DNA from: Caulobacter sp. 73W
GTDB taxonomy: Bacteria > Pseudomonadota > Alphaproteobacteria > Caulobacterales > Caulobacteraceae
DNA length: 64,000 nt
Assembly: GCF_041021955.1 (NCBI RefSeq)
Contig: NZ_CP158375.1
Location: 1,178,001-1,242,000, forward strand
Reading direction: 5' to 3'
Shown: positions 53,299 through 61,062 of the stretch, in pieces
How the letters are laid out: every line of letters begins with the position of its first letter
Numbering within the stretch: the stretch's first letter is position 1
Notes under the pieces: model-generated
Told to the model about the DNA's origin: nothing
Seen by the model: the letters and a program-made list of their open reading frames with translations, nothing else
Databases searched by the model: none
Program-made: the position numbers and the translations under genes

Positions 53299-54486
53299 AT
53301 GGCCAAGGGCTACGACCTTTCCGCACGCGAGGCGCGGCGCATGGCGCTGACGGCCCAGGGGTTCGCCGGGACGGCGCGCAAGGGCTCGCCCGCCCAGGTG
53401 CGCGGGGTGGCCGAGCGGCTGGGCGCGATCCAGATCAACTCCGTCAATGTCCTGACCCGCACCCACTACCTACCCGCCTTCTCGCGGCTGGACGGCTATG
53501 AGCGGACCAGCCTGGAGAAGATCGCCTGGAGCAAGCGGCGGACCCTGTTCGAGTACTGGGGCCACGAGGCGTCGCTGATGCCCATGGAGATGCAGCCCCT
53601 GTTCCGCTGGCGCATGGCGCGGGCGGCGGCGGGCGAGGGCATCTGGAAGGGCATCGCCCGCTTCGCCCGCGAGCGGCGGGACTATGTCGACAATGTCCGC
53701 GACCGGATCGAACGAGGCGGCCCGGTGACCGGCGGCGACTTCGCGGACGGCCCCAAGAAGGCGCCCGGCTGGTGGGAGTGGAGCGAGGGCAAACGCGCCC
53801 TGGAATGGCTGTTCTGGACGGGGGAGATCACCACCCTGACCCGGCGCGGGTTCGAGCGGGTCTATGACCTGACCGAGCGCGCCCTGCCCGCCGCCAGCGC
53901 CCTGCCGACACCGTCGGACGAGGACGCCCAGCGCGAACTGGTCCGCATCGCCGCCCGCGCCATGGGCGTGGCGACCGAGGCCGACCTGAGGGACTATTTC
54001 CGCCTGCCCCTGGCCGACGCCCGGGCGCGGGTGGCGGAGCTGGCCGAGGCGGGCGAGCTGACACGGGTGCAGGTGCAGGGCTGGGACAAGCCGGCCTATC
54101 TGCACGCCGCGGCCAAGGCCCGCCGCGGGTCGCGCAACGTGCTGCTGTCGCCGTTCGACAACCTGATCTGGTTCCGCGACCGGACAGAGCGGATCTTCGA
54201 TGTGAAGGTGCGGCTGGAGATCTACACCCCGGCCGACAAGCGGACCCACGGCTACTACGTCCTGCCCTTCCTGGAGGGCGAGACGGTCACCGCCCGCGTG
54301 GACCTGAAGTCCGACCGCCAAACCGGCGCCCTGCTGGTGCAGGCGGCGCACGCCGAGCCCTGGGCGACCAAGGACACCCCCGCCCTGCTGAAAGCGGAGC
54401 TGGAAAGGATGGCCGCCTGGCTGGGGCTGGAGCGGGTGGTCATCGTCGGCAAGGGCGACCTCGCGCCAAGGCTTGCGGCGCTCTGA
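53299..54486 (+). CDS. YcaQ/AlkZ-family winged-helix DNA glycosylase
   Basis: A 395-residue HTH_42 (winged-helix) DNA glycosylase related to YcaQ, which unhooks alkylation crosslinks. LSAREARRMALTAQGF, INSVNVLTRTHYLPAFSRL and LLSPFDNLIWFRDR, then GYYVLPFLEG and RVDLKSDR are family motifs. The catalytic pair, normally QxD in YcaQ and QxQ in AlkZ, reads QIN (Q45, N47), so activity may be changed. The ATG at 53299 has a weak AGGA one base away; a longer open frame upstream lacks homology. It precedes ppk2 by 22 bases. Confidence 0.85.
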   Translation: MAKGYDLSAREARRMALTAQGFAGTARKGSPAQVRGVAERLGAIQINSVNVLTRTHYLPAFSRLDGYERTSLEKIAWSKRRTLFEYWGHEASLMPMEMQPLFRWRMARAAAGEGIWKGIARFARERRDYVDNVRDRIERGGPVTGGDFADGPKKAPGWWEWSEGKRALEWLFWTGEITTLTRRGFERVYDLTERALPAASALPTPSDEDAQRELVRIAARAMGVATEADLRDYFRLPLADARARVAELAEAGELTRVQVQGWDKPAYLHAAAKARRGSRNVLLSPFDNLIWFRDRTERIFDVKVRLEIYTPADKRTHGYYVLPFLEGETVTARVDLKSDRQTGALLVQAAHAEPWATKDTPALLKAELERMAAWLGLERVVIVGKGDLAPRLAAL

Positions 54487-54508
54487 TCCACGGGCCTAGG
54501 CTGGGCCC

Positions 54509-55267
54509 ATGAAAGACGACGCCTATCAGGAGCAGCTGGAGGCCCTTCAGGTCCTCCTCGTCCATTTCCAGCAGGACGCGATCCGCGACGGCGACCGGGT
54601 GGTCATCGTCTTGGAAGGCCGCGACAGCGCCGGCAAGGACGGGACGATCAAGCGGGTCACCGCCCACATGTCGGCCCGCAACACGCGCGTCGTCGCCCTG
54701 CCCAAACCCACGGAGCGCGAGCGGGGCCAGTGGTTTTTCCAGCGCTATGCCGAGCACCTGCCGACGGCGGGGGAAGTCGTGCTGTTCAACCGCTCCTGGT
54801 ACAACCGGGCGGGGGTCGAGCCGGTGATGGGCTTCTGCACCCCGGCCGAGCATGAGGCGTTCCTGGAGGACGCCCCGCATTTCGAGCGGATGCTGATCGA
54901 CGGCGGCATCAAGCTGGTGAAGATCTGGCTCGACATCAGCAAGGACGAGCAGGCCGAGCGCCTGGACGCCCGGCGCAGCGACCCGCTGAAGGCCCTGAAG
55001 GTCAGCGACCTGGACGCCGAGGCGCAGAAGCGCTGGGACGCCTATTCCGCCGCCCGCAACCAGATGCTGATCCGCACCCACAGCATCCACGCTCCCTGGG
55101 TCTGCGTGCGCGCCGACAAGAAGAAGAAGGCCCGGCTGGCGGTGATCCGCCATCTGCTGACCGCATTGGCCTCCAAGGATATCGCCGCCAAGGCCGGGGA
55201 GCCGGACCCTGAGGTCCTGTTCCCCTTCACCCAGGCCGCGATCGAAGACGGACGACTGGCCCGCTAG
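54509..55267 (+). CDS. ppk2: Polyphosphate kinase 2
   Basis: A 252-residue PPK2 that uses polyphosphate to phosphorylate nucleotides, or the reverse. The Walker A-like motif is LEGRDSAGKDGTIKR, and the Walker B region is VLFNRSWYNRAGVEPVMGF; the lid module R-SDPLKALKVSDLD follows. Length and motifs fit the single-domain class I/III group. GCCC-ATG starts 22 bases after the glycosylase gene, and it ends eight bases before the DUF4153 gene, so the three may be one transcript. Confidence 0.93.
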   Translation: MKDDAYQEQLEALQVLLVHFQQDAIRDGDRVVIVLEGRDSAGKDGTIKRVTAHMSARNTRVVALPKPTERERGQWFFQRYAEHLPTAGEVVLFNRSWYNRAGVEPVMGFCTPAEHEAFLEDAPHFERMLIDGGIKLVKIWLDISKDEQAERLDARRSDPLKALKVSDLDAEAQKRWDAYSAARNQMLIRTHSIHAPWVCVRADKKKKARLAVIRHLLTALASKDIAAKAGEPDPEVLFPFTQAAIEDGRLAR

Positions 55268-55274
55268 GAGCCCC

Positions 55275-56972
55275 ATGACCGAACGCAGGAATATCGCCGT
55301 CGGACGGCTGCTGATCGGGCTGGCGCAGGGGGTGACCCTGTTCGGCCTGCATCACGCCGAGCAGGAGAAGCTCTGGCCGGCGGGCATGGCCGCGCTCTAT
55401 GGGGCGCTCATCCTGACGGCCGGCTTCGCCCCCGCCGTGCTGCTGGCGGGGATCGGCGCCCTGCGCCGCCGGACCTTGATCCTGACCTTCGCCGGGGCGG
55501 CGCTCTTCACCCTGTTCATGGGCGGCTACGGGGTCTGGCGAAACCCCATGGACTACAGCACGCCCCGCCTGTTCCCGGGGCCGGAGTTCACCCTGACCGC
55601 GGCGGTGGCTCTGTTCGTCGCCTATCACCTGGTGGAGCCCGCCGACGCCGCGCGGCGCCGGATCGCGCCCTATGCGGCCTATTTCGAGACCGCCTGGAAG
55701 CGCGGCGTGCAGCTGGCCCTGTCGGTCGGCTTCACCGGCGTGTTCTGGGCCCTGCTGTTCCTGGGCGCCTCGCTGTTCGAGGTGATCGGCATCCGGTTCT
55801 TCATCGAGACCATCCGCACGGCCGAGTTCGCCTACACGGTGACGCCGGTGGTCTTCGCGGCGGCGGTGCACCTGGCCGACGTGCGGGGCGCCATGATCCA
55901 GGGGGTGCGGACGATGGTCCTGACCCTGCTGGCCTGGCTGCTGCCGCTGCTGACCCTGATCGTGGCGGGCTTCCTGGCAAGCCTGCCGTTCACGGGGGTC
56001 AATTCCCTGTGGAGCACGCGCAGCGCGGGCGGGCTGATGCTGGCGGCGGCGGCCAACCTGATCATCCTGATCAACGCCGCCTGGCAGGACGGTGAAGAAG
56101 CCCCCCACCGCATCCTGGGCGTCGCCGTGCGCGTGGCGTCCTTCCTGCTGGCGCCGCTGGCCGGGCTGGCGGCCTGGGCGCTGGCTTTGCGGATCGGACA
56201 GTACGGCCTGAGCCCGGAGCGGATCATCGCCGCCGCCTGCACGCTGATCGCCTCGGGCTACGCCGTGGGCTACATCGCCGCCGTGGCGCGCAGGACGGCC
56301 GGACTGACGGGTCTGGGCCGGACCAACATCGCCATGGCCTTCGTCCTGCTCGGCCTGATCGCGGCGCTGTTCAGCCCTATCGCCGATCCCATGCGGCTGT
56401 CGGTCAACGACCAGCTTCATCGCCTGCACAAGGGCAAGATCAGCGCCGAGGCGTTCGACTACGACTTCCTGCGCTTCCAGTCGGGACGGTTCGGGAGGAA
56501 GGCGCTGGAAGGTCTGGCACGGGGTGATGACGCCACCGTGGCCGCCTGGGCCAAGGCCGCGCTCCAGCGCAAGACCCCGCTGACTAAAGCCCCCATTCCC
56601 TTCCCCAGGAGCTCGAAGCTCAACATCCTGCCGGAAGGCCGCAGCCTACCGATCGGCTTCCCGCCGGGAGCGATCAGCTGCATCGGCGACAAGCCGTGCG
56701 ACGTGCTGCTGCATGACGTGAACGGCGATGGCCGCGAAGATGTCCTGGCCTTCGAGGGCGGCAGCGCCGTTGCCTATCTGGCGGCGCCGGAGGGGGGCTG
56801 GCCCCGTGCCGGAAAGTTCATCAGCCTGTGCGCCTGGGAGCGCGAACCTTCCCTGGCCGATCTGGTCGAACAGGGTCGGATCCAGTCCGTCGACCGGACG
56901 GTGAAAGACCTGTTGGTGGACGGTCGCCGCATGCGCTTCGACCCCGAAAGCACGAACTGCCCGACGCGGTAG
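55275..56972 (+). CDS. DUF4153 membrane protein
   Basis: A 565-residue inner-membrane protein with about ten hydrophobic helices in its first 370 residues (DUF4153) and a C-terminal soluble, probably periplasmic, region of about 180 residues. The soluble part has the calcium-like loop DVNGDGREDVLAFEGGS and several cysteines (CIGDKPCDVLL, SLCAWER, STNCPTR). AGGAG lies seven bases before the ATG. It is the last gene of a glycosylase-ppk2 run and meets the ABC exporter across a type-B repeat. Function unknown. Confidence 0.85.
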   Translation: MTERRNIAVGRLLIGLAQGVTLFGLHHAEQEKLWPAGMAALYGALILTAGFAPAVLLAGIGALRRRTLILTFAGAALFTLFMGGYGVWRNPMDYSTPRLFPGPEFTLTAAVALFVAYHLVEPADAARRRIAPYAAYFETAWKRGVQLALSVGFTGVFWALLFLGASLFEVIGIRFFIETIRTAEFAYTVTPVVFAAAVHLADVRGAMIQGVRTMVLTLLAWLLPLLTLIVAGFLASLPFTGVNSLWSTRSAGGLMLAAAANLIILINAAWQDGEEAPHRILGVAVRVASFLLAPLAGLAAWALALRIGQYGLSPERIIAAACTLIASGYAVGYIAAVARRTAGLTGLGRTNIAMAFVLLGLIAALFSPIADPMRLSVNDQLHRLHKGKISAEAFDYDFLRFQSGRFGRKALEGLARGDDATVAAWAKAALQRKTPLTKAPIPFPRSSKLNILPEGRSLPIGFPPGAISCIGDKPCDVLLHDVNGDGREDVLAFEGGSAVAYLAAPEGGWPRAGKFISLCAWEREPSLADLVEQGRIQSVDRTVKDLLVDGRRMRFDPESTNCPTR

Positions 56973-56982
56973 GGGCGTCTCT

Positions 56983-57122
56983 CTCCTCCCCTGTAGCGAA
57001 GCGTACGGGGGAGGTGGATCGGCGAAGCCGAGACGGAGGGGGCGTCCGCGCGCTCCGAGCCCAGTCTGCGCCCCCTCCACCACTTCGTGGTCCCCCTCCC
57101 CCGCTTCGCAGGGGAGGAGAGA
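56983..57122. repeat. Type-B palindromic intergenic repeat, copy 5
   Basis: Begins CTCCTCCCCTGTAGCGAAGC and ends CCGCTTCGCAGGGGAGGAGA. Relative to copies 1 and 3 it is in the opposite orientation. It fills the convergent gap between the DUF4153 and ABC genes. Confidence 0.85.
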
Positions 57123-57129
57123 GCGCCCC

Positions 57130-58920
57130 CTAGGCCGTCCCCTCGGCCACCGCGTTGAGGCGGGCGTAGATGCCGCCCTGGGCCTTGAGCTGGGCGTGCT
57201 TGCCCTCCTCGACCACGCGGCCGTTCTCGAACACCAGGATGCGGTCGGCGTCGCGGATGGTGGACAGGCGGTGGGCGATGACGATGGTCGTGCGGCCGGC
57301 CATCAGCGCCTCGGTGGCGGCCTGGACCAGCAGCTCGGTCTCCACGTCCAGGGACGAGGTCGCCTCGTCCAGCACCAGGATCGGGGCGTTCGCCAGGAAG
57401 GCGCGGGCGATGGCCACGCGCTGGCGCTCGCCGCCCGACAGCTTGACGCCCCGCTCGCCCACCAAGGTGTCGTAGCCCAGGGGCAGGCGGCTGATGAAGT
57501 CGTGGGCGCGGGCGCGCTTGGCGGCGGCGATCACATCCTCCAGCGGCGCGTCAGGACGGGCGTAGGCGATGTTCTCGGCGATGGAGCGGTGGAACAGGGC
57601 CGGGTCCTGCGGGACCAGGGCGATGGCCTGACGCAGGGAGCCTTGGGTCACCTTGGACACGTCCTGGCCGTCGATCAGGATGCGGCCGCCGTGCAGATCG
57701 TAGAGACGCTGGACCAGCTTGACGAAGGTCGACTTGCCGGCCCCCGTGGTGCCGACCAGGGCGACCCGTTCGCCCGGCGCAATGACCAGGGAGAAGTCGT
57801 CGTACAGGGGCCGCTCGGCGCCCTTGTAGCCGAAGGTGACGTGGTCGAAGGCGATCATGCCGCGCTCGGGAACGAAGGCGGCGGCGCCGGCGGCGTCGGG
57901 CACCTGGGCCTGGTCGCGGGCGTAGGCGGCCACGTCCTGGGCGTCGTCCAGGCCCTTCTGCATCATGCGGACGTTCTCGCCCACATTGCGCAGATAGCCG
58001 CTCATCAGCATGAAGGCGGTGATGGCGAAGGCCACGTCGCCGGGGGTGGCGCGGCCCTGGCTCCACAGCCAGACCATCAGGCCCGACAGGCCGGCCTGCA
58101 GCGCCACCAGCATCATGCTGTGGATCAGCCAGACATCGACGAAGCGGTTCCAGGTGATGACCACCGCCTTGGCCCAGGCGCTGGTGATCTCGCCCAGGCG
58201 GGCCTGCTCGCGCGCTTCGGCGCCGAAGCTCTTCACCGTGGGGTTGGCCGAGACCGCGTCGGCCAGGGCCGCGCCGATCTTGGAATCGAGGGCGGTGGAG
58301 CGCAGGTTCGCCGGGCGCACGTACCAGGTGGCGAAGGTCAGGTTGGAGATCAGGTAGAGCGTCACCACCACGAAGGAGAACACGCCCACGATCGGCCAGC
58401 GCAGGCCCATCATCACCGACAACCCGACCAGTACGATCACCGCCGGGCCGAGGGTCAGGACCACCGCGTCCGAGGCGCTGTCATAGCCCCACATGGCGCG
58501 GGTCAGGCGGCGCACCGTGGCGCCGGCGAAGTTGTCGGCGTGCCAGTCGGCGGAGAAGGACTGGACCCGGCCGAACGCCTCGTCCGTCAGCTCGCGCATG
58601 TTGCCGGCGGCCATGACGTTCCAGAACCGGAACGACAGGATGCGGATCAGGGTGAAGCTCAGATAGATGCCGACGAAGAACGCCCAGGCGCGCCAGGCGC
58701 CGTCGGCCTGACCGGCCGGGCTCGAAACCGAGTCGACCAGACGGCCCGCCGCCCAGGGAAGGGACAAATCCAGCCCGACGGCGATCAGCATCAGGGTCAG
58801 GGCCGAGAAGAACAGCCGCTTGCGACGCAGCCAGAAGCCGCCGACGAAGCCAAGGACCTGCCGGTTGCTCAGGACGCGGCGCGAGCCGTCGTCTTCGTGG
58901 TCTTCGATATCGTCGCTCAT
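57130..58920 (-). CDS. ABC exporter, fused membrane and ATPase domains
   Basis: A 596-residue half-transporter that works as a dimer. Six membrane helices occupy residues about 30-320. The nucleotide-binding domain shows Walker [10 protein letters not shown], the signature [14 protein letters not shown], Walker [13 protein letters not shown] and the H-loop IAHRL. It belongs to the MsbA/MDR type (ABCB-like); lipids, peptides or drugs are possible cargo. It lies next to a TetR-controlled efflux system but is not in its operon. Confidence 0.93.
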   Translation of the reverse strand: MSDDIEDHEDDGSRRVLSNRQVLGFVGGFWLRRKRLFFSALTLMLIAVGLDLSLPWAAGRLVDSVSSPAGQADGAWRAWAFFVGIYLSFTLIRILSFRFWNVMAAGNMRELTDEAFGRVQSFSADWHADNFAGATVRRLTRAMWGYDSASDAVVLTLGPAVIVLVGLSVMMGLRWPIVGVFSFVVVTLYLISNLTFATWYVRPANLRSTALDSKIGAALADAVSANPTVKSFGAEAREQARLGEITSAWAKAVVITWNRFVDVWLIHSMMLVALQAGLSGLMVWLWSQGRATPGDVAFAITAFMLMSGYLRNVGENVRMMQKGLDDAQDVAAYARDQAQVPDAAGAAAFVPERGMIAFDHVTFGYKGAERPLYDDFSLVIAPGERVALVGTTGAGKSTFVKLVQRLYDLHGGRILIDGQDVSKVTQGSLRQAIALVPQDPALFHRSIAENIAYARPDAPLEDVIAAAKRARAHDFISRLPLGYDTLVGERGVKLSGGERQRVAIARAFLANAPILVLDEATSSLDVETELLVQAATEALMAGRTTIVIAHRLSTIRDADRILVFENGRVVEEGKHAQLKAQGGIYARLNAVAEGTA

Positions 58921-58989
58921 GGTCGGCGACAGATAGGCGCGCCGTGTGACGGCGTCACGGGGCCGTCGTCACGCCGGCCGGTTTACCGG

Positions 58990-59601
58990 TCAGCTGTGGT
59001 CGAGATGCAACCTGATCAGGCCCTTGGCGGTGCGGGCGACGGAGCGCACCGGGCCGTCGCCGCCCAGGGTGACCCGCGCGCTGCACGAGCCTTCCATCAG
59101 CAGCAGCAGACCGTCGGCCAGATCCTCGTCCTTGGCGCCGGCGGCGGCGCACAGCTCGATCAGGCGGCGGTGCATCTCGCGCTTGAAGTTGACGCTGATG
59201 ACCTGGGCCGGGTGGTCCTTCTCGTGCAGCTCGATGGCGGCGTTGGCCAGGGGGCAACCATGGACGTCCTTTTCGGCGGCCTTGGCCTCGAAAGCGTCGA
59301 ACAGGGCTTCGAGCTTGTAACGGGCGCAGTCGGGGCAACCGTCGAGGACGGCGTCCCACCAGATCCAGTAGTCCCGCTCCTGCTCGCGCATCACCTCGGC
59401 GATCAGGTCGTCCTTGGACGGGAAGTTTCGGTAGAGGGTCATCTTGGTGGCGTCCGCCTCGGCGGCGATGGACTCCACCCCCACGGCGCGGATACCGCGC
59501 TCATAGAACATCTCACGAGCGGTCTCGAAGATGCGGTCGCGGGCGGGCCGCTTCGACACGACGTCCACGATCTTTTCCCCCTCAGAAATTCTCGAACCCA
59601 T
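58990..59601 (-). CDS. TetR-family repressor
   Basis: A 203-residue repressor. The N-terminal HTH (about residues 17-65) reads ARDRIFETAREMFYERGIRAVGVESIA then TLYRNFPSKDDL. The C-terminal ligand domain is helical. The open frame extends 57 codons further, but GAGG before the ATG at 59601 and homology set this start. It diverges from an RND efflux pair, and three adjacent palindromes (59629-59671) lie between, over the efflux promoter. Drug or bile-type ligands are typical inducers of such regulators. Confidence 0.9.
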   Translation of the reverse strand: MGSRISEGEKIVDVVSKRPARDRIFETAREMFYERGIRAVGVESIAAEADATKMTLYRNFPSKDDLIAEVMREQERDYWIWWDAVLDGCPDCARYKLEALFDAFEAKAAEKDVHGCPLANAAIELHEKDHPAQVISVNFKREMHRRLIELCAAAGAKDEDLADGLLLLMEGSCSARVTLGGDGPVRSVARTAKGLIRLHLDHS

Positions 59602-59616
59602 TTTTGTGGCCTCATC

Positions 59617-59645
59617 TTGACGTGAGAGTGACCGGTCAGTATCTC
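59617..59645 (+). promoter_or_regulatory. Candidate RND efflux operon promoter
   Basis: TTGACG (59617-59622) and TATCTC (59640-59645) are separated by 17 bases. Transcription would start near 59652, giving about 200 bases of 5' leader. The palindrome TGACCGGTCA lies exactly between the two boxes, ideal for repression. Confidence 0.55.
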
Positions 59646-59671
59646 TCGTAACGAGGATACCGAACGGTATC
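59629..59671. promoter_or_regulatory. Cluster of three TetR-type operators
   Basis: TGACCGGTCA (59629-59638), CTCGT-A-ACGAG (59645-59655) and GATACCG-AA-CGGTATC (59656-59671) are each perfect palindromes. GTATC (59639-59643) and GATAC (59656-59660) extend the middle one. The first lies between the efflux promoter boxes, the others near its start site, in the tetR-RND intergenic region. Confidence 0.7.
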
Positions 59672-59849
59672 GTCACATAACGTACATCGGCTCTTGTTCG
59701 ACCAAGGTCAAGCACAGCCGCTGCGACAATTCCACCGCCGCCCTCCGCACAGCCCAGGTCGGAACCAGACAAAACCAGCCCGGACGGACCAATCCGCCGG
59801 GAGCGAACCCTTGCACTCTCTCGCCAACGACAAACGCAGGACCTCCCCC

Positions 59850-61034
59850 ATGCGTAACAAGCTGATCTTCAACTCTTTCGCCGTGCTTGCCGCCACGGCC
59901 GTACTCGCCGCATGCGGGGCCAAGGCCCAGCAGGAGGCCGCGCCTCCGCCGCCCCAGGTCTCGGTGACCGATGTCGCCTTCAAGAACCTGCGCCAGTGGG
60001 ACGACTTCACCGGACGCCTCGAAGCCGTCGAGAGCGTCGACATCAACCCGCGCGTCGGCGGCTACATCAACAGCATCGGCTTCCAAGAGGGCGCGCGCGT
60101 CCGCAAGGGCCAGGTGCTGTTCCAGATCGACCCGCGCCCGTTCCAGGCCGACGCCAACCGCGCCGCCGCCGAGGTGGACCGCGGCCGCGCCCAACTGGAG
60201 CTGGCCACCGCCAACAAGGAACGCGGCCGCCGCCTGCTGGACCAGAACGCCGTCGCCCAGAGCGAATTCGAGCGCCTGGAGGCCGAGGAGAAATCCGCCC
60301 GCGCCAATCTGGCCGCCGCCCAGGCCGCCTTGCAGTCGGCCCGCCTGAACCTGGAGTTCACCCGCGTGGTGTCCCCCATCGACGGGCGCGTCTCCAAGGC
60401 GCTGATCACCCGGGGCAACCTGGTCACGCAGACCAGCCTGCTGACCACCGTGGTGTCGGACACGCCGATCTACGCGACGTTCAACGCCGACGAGCAGACC
60501 TTCCTGAAGTACGCCGCCGCCGAGCGCGGCAAGCAGAGCCCGGTCTATCTGGGCCTGATGACCGAGGACGGTTACCCCCACCAGGGCCGGCTGCAGTTCA
60601 TCGACAACGCCATCGACGCCAAGAGCGGCACGATCAACGGTCGGGCGATCTTCGCCAACGCCGACGGCCGGTTCACGCCAGGCCTGTTCGCCCGCATCCG
60701 CATGGTCAGCGAGGCGTCCGAGAACGTCGCCCTGGTGCCTGATCGCGCCATCGCGACGGACCTGGGCAAGCGCTACGTCATGGTGGTCGGGGCCGACAAC
60801 AAGGCCCAGTACCGTCCCGTGGTGCTCGGCCCGCTGGCCGGCAACCTGCGCATCGTCCGCCAGGGCCTGAAGCCCGGCGACAAGGTGATCACCGCCGGCC
60901 TTCAGAAGGTCCGCCCGGGCGACGCGGTGAAGGCCGTCAAAGCCCCCGCGCCCGACTTCGCCGGCGACCTCGCCCAGATCGAGACGACCGCACGCCAGGT
61001 GGCCCAGGCCACCCAGGCCGGCGGCCAGAACTAG
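59850..61034 (+). CDS. RND efflux periplasmic adaptor lipoprotein (AcrA/MexA-like)
   Basis: A 394-residue membrane-fusion protein linking an RND pump to an outer-membrane channel. Lipobox LAAC (C22) anchors it to the inner membrane. The lipoyl-like and coiled-coil hairpin regions (about residues 60-170) include NPRVGGYINSIGFQEGARVRKGQVLFQIDPRPF (near residues 70-102) and the beta-barrel follows. AGGA lies before the ATG; the open frame upstream is leader. The RND permease begins 28 bases downstream. TetR control from the divergent gene is likely. Confidence 0.95.
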   Translation: MRNKLIFNSFAVLAATAVLAACGAKAQQEAAPPPPQVSVTDVAFKNLRQWDDFTGRLEAVESVDINPRVGGYINSIGFQEGARVRKGQVLFQIDPRPFQADANRAAAEVDRGRAQLELATANKERGRRLLDQNAVAQSEFERLEAEEKSARANLAAAQAALQSARLNLEFTRVVSPIDGRVSKALITRGNLVTQTSLLTTVVSDTPIYATFNADEQTFLKYAAAERGKQSPVYLGLMTEDGYPHQGRLQFIDNAIDAKSGTINGRAIFANADGRFTPGLFARIRMVSEASENVALVPDRAIATDLGKRYVMVVGADNKAQYRPVVLGPLAGNLRIVRQGLKPGDKVITAGLQKVRPGDAVKAVKAPAPDFAGDLAQIETTARQVAQATQAGGQN

Positions 61035-61062
61035 AACCCCGCGAGCCTAAGGGGCTTTCTCC

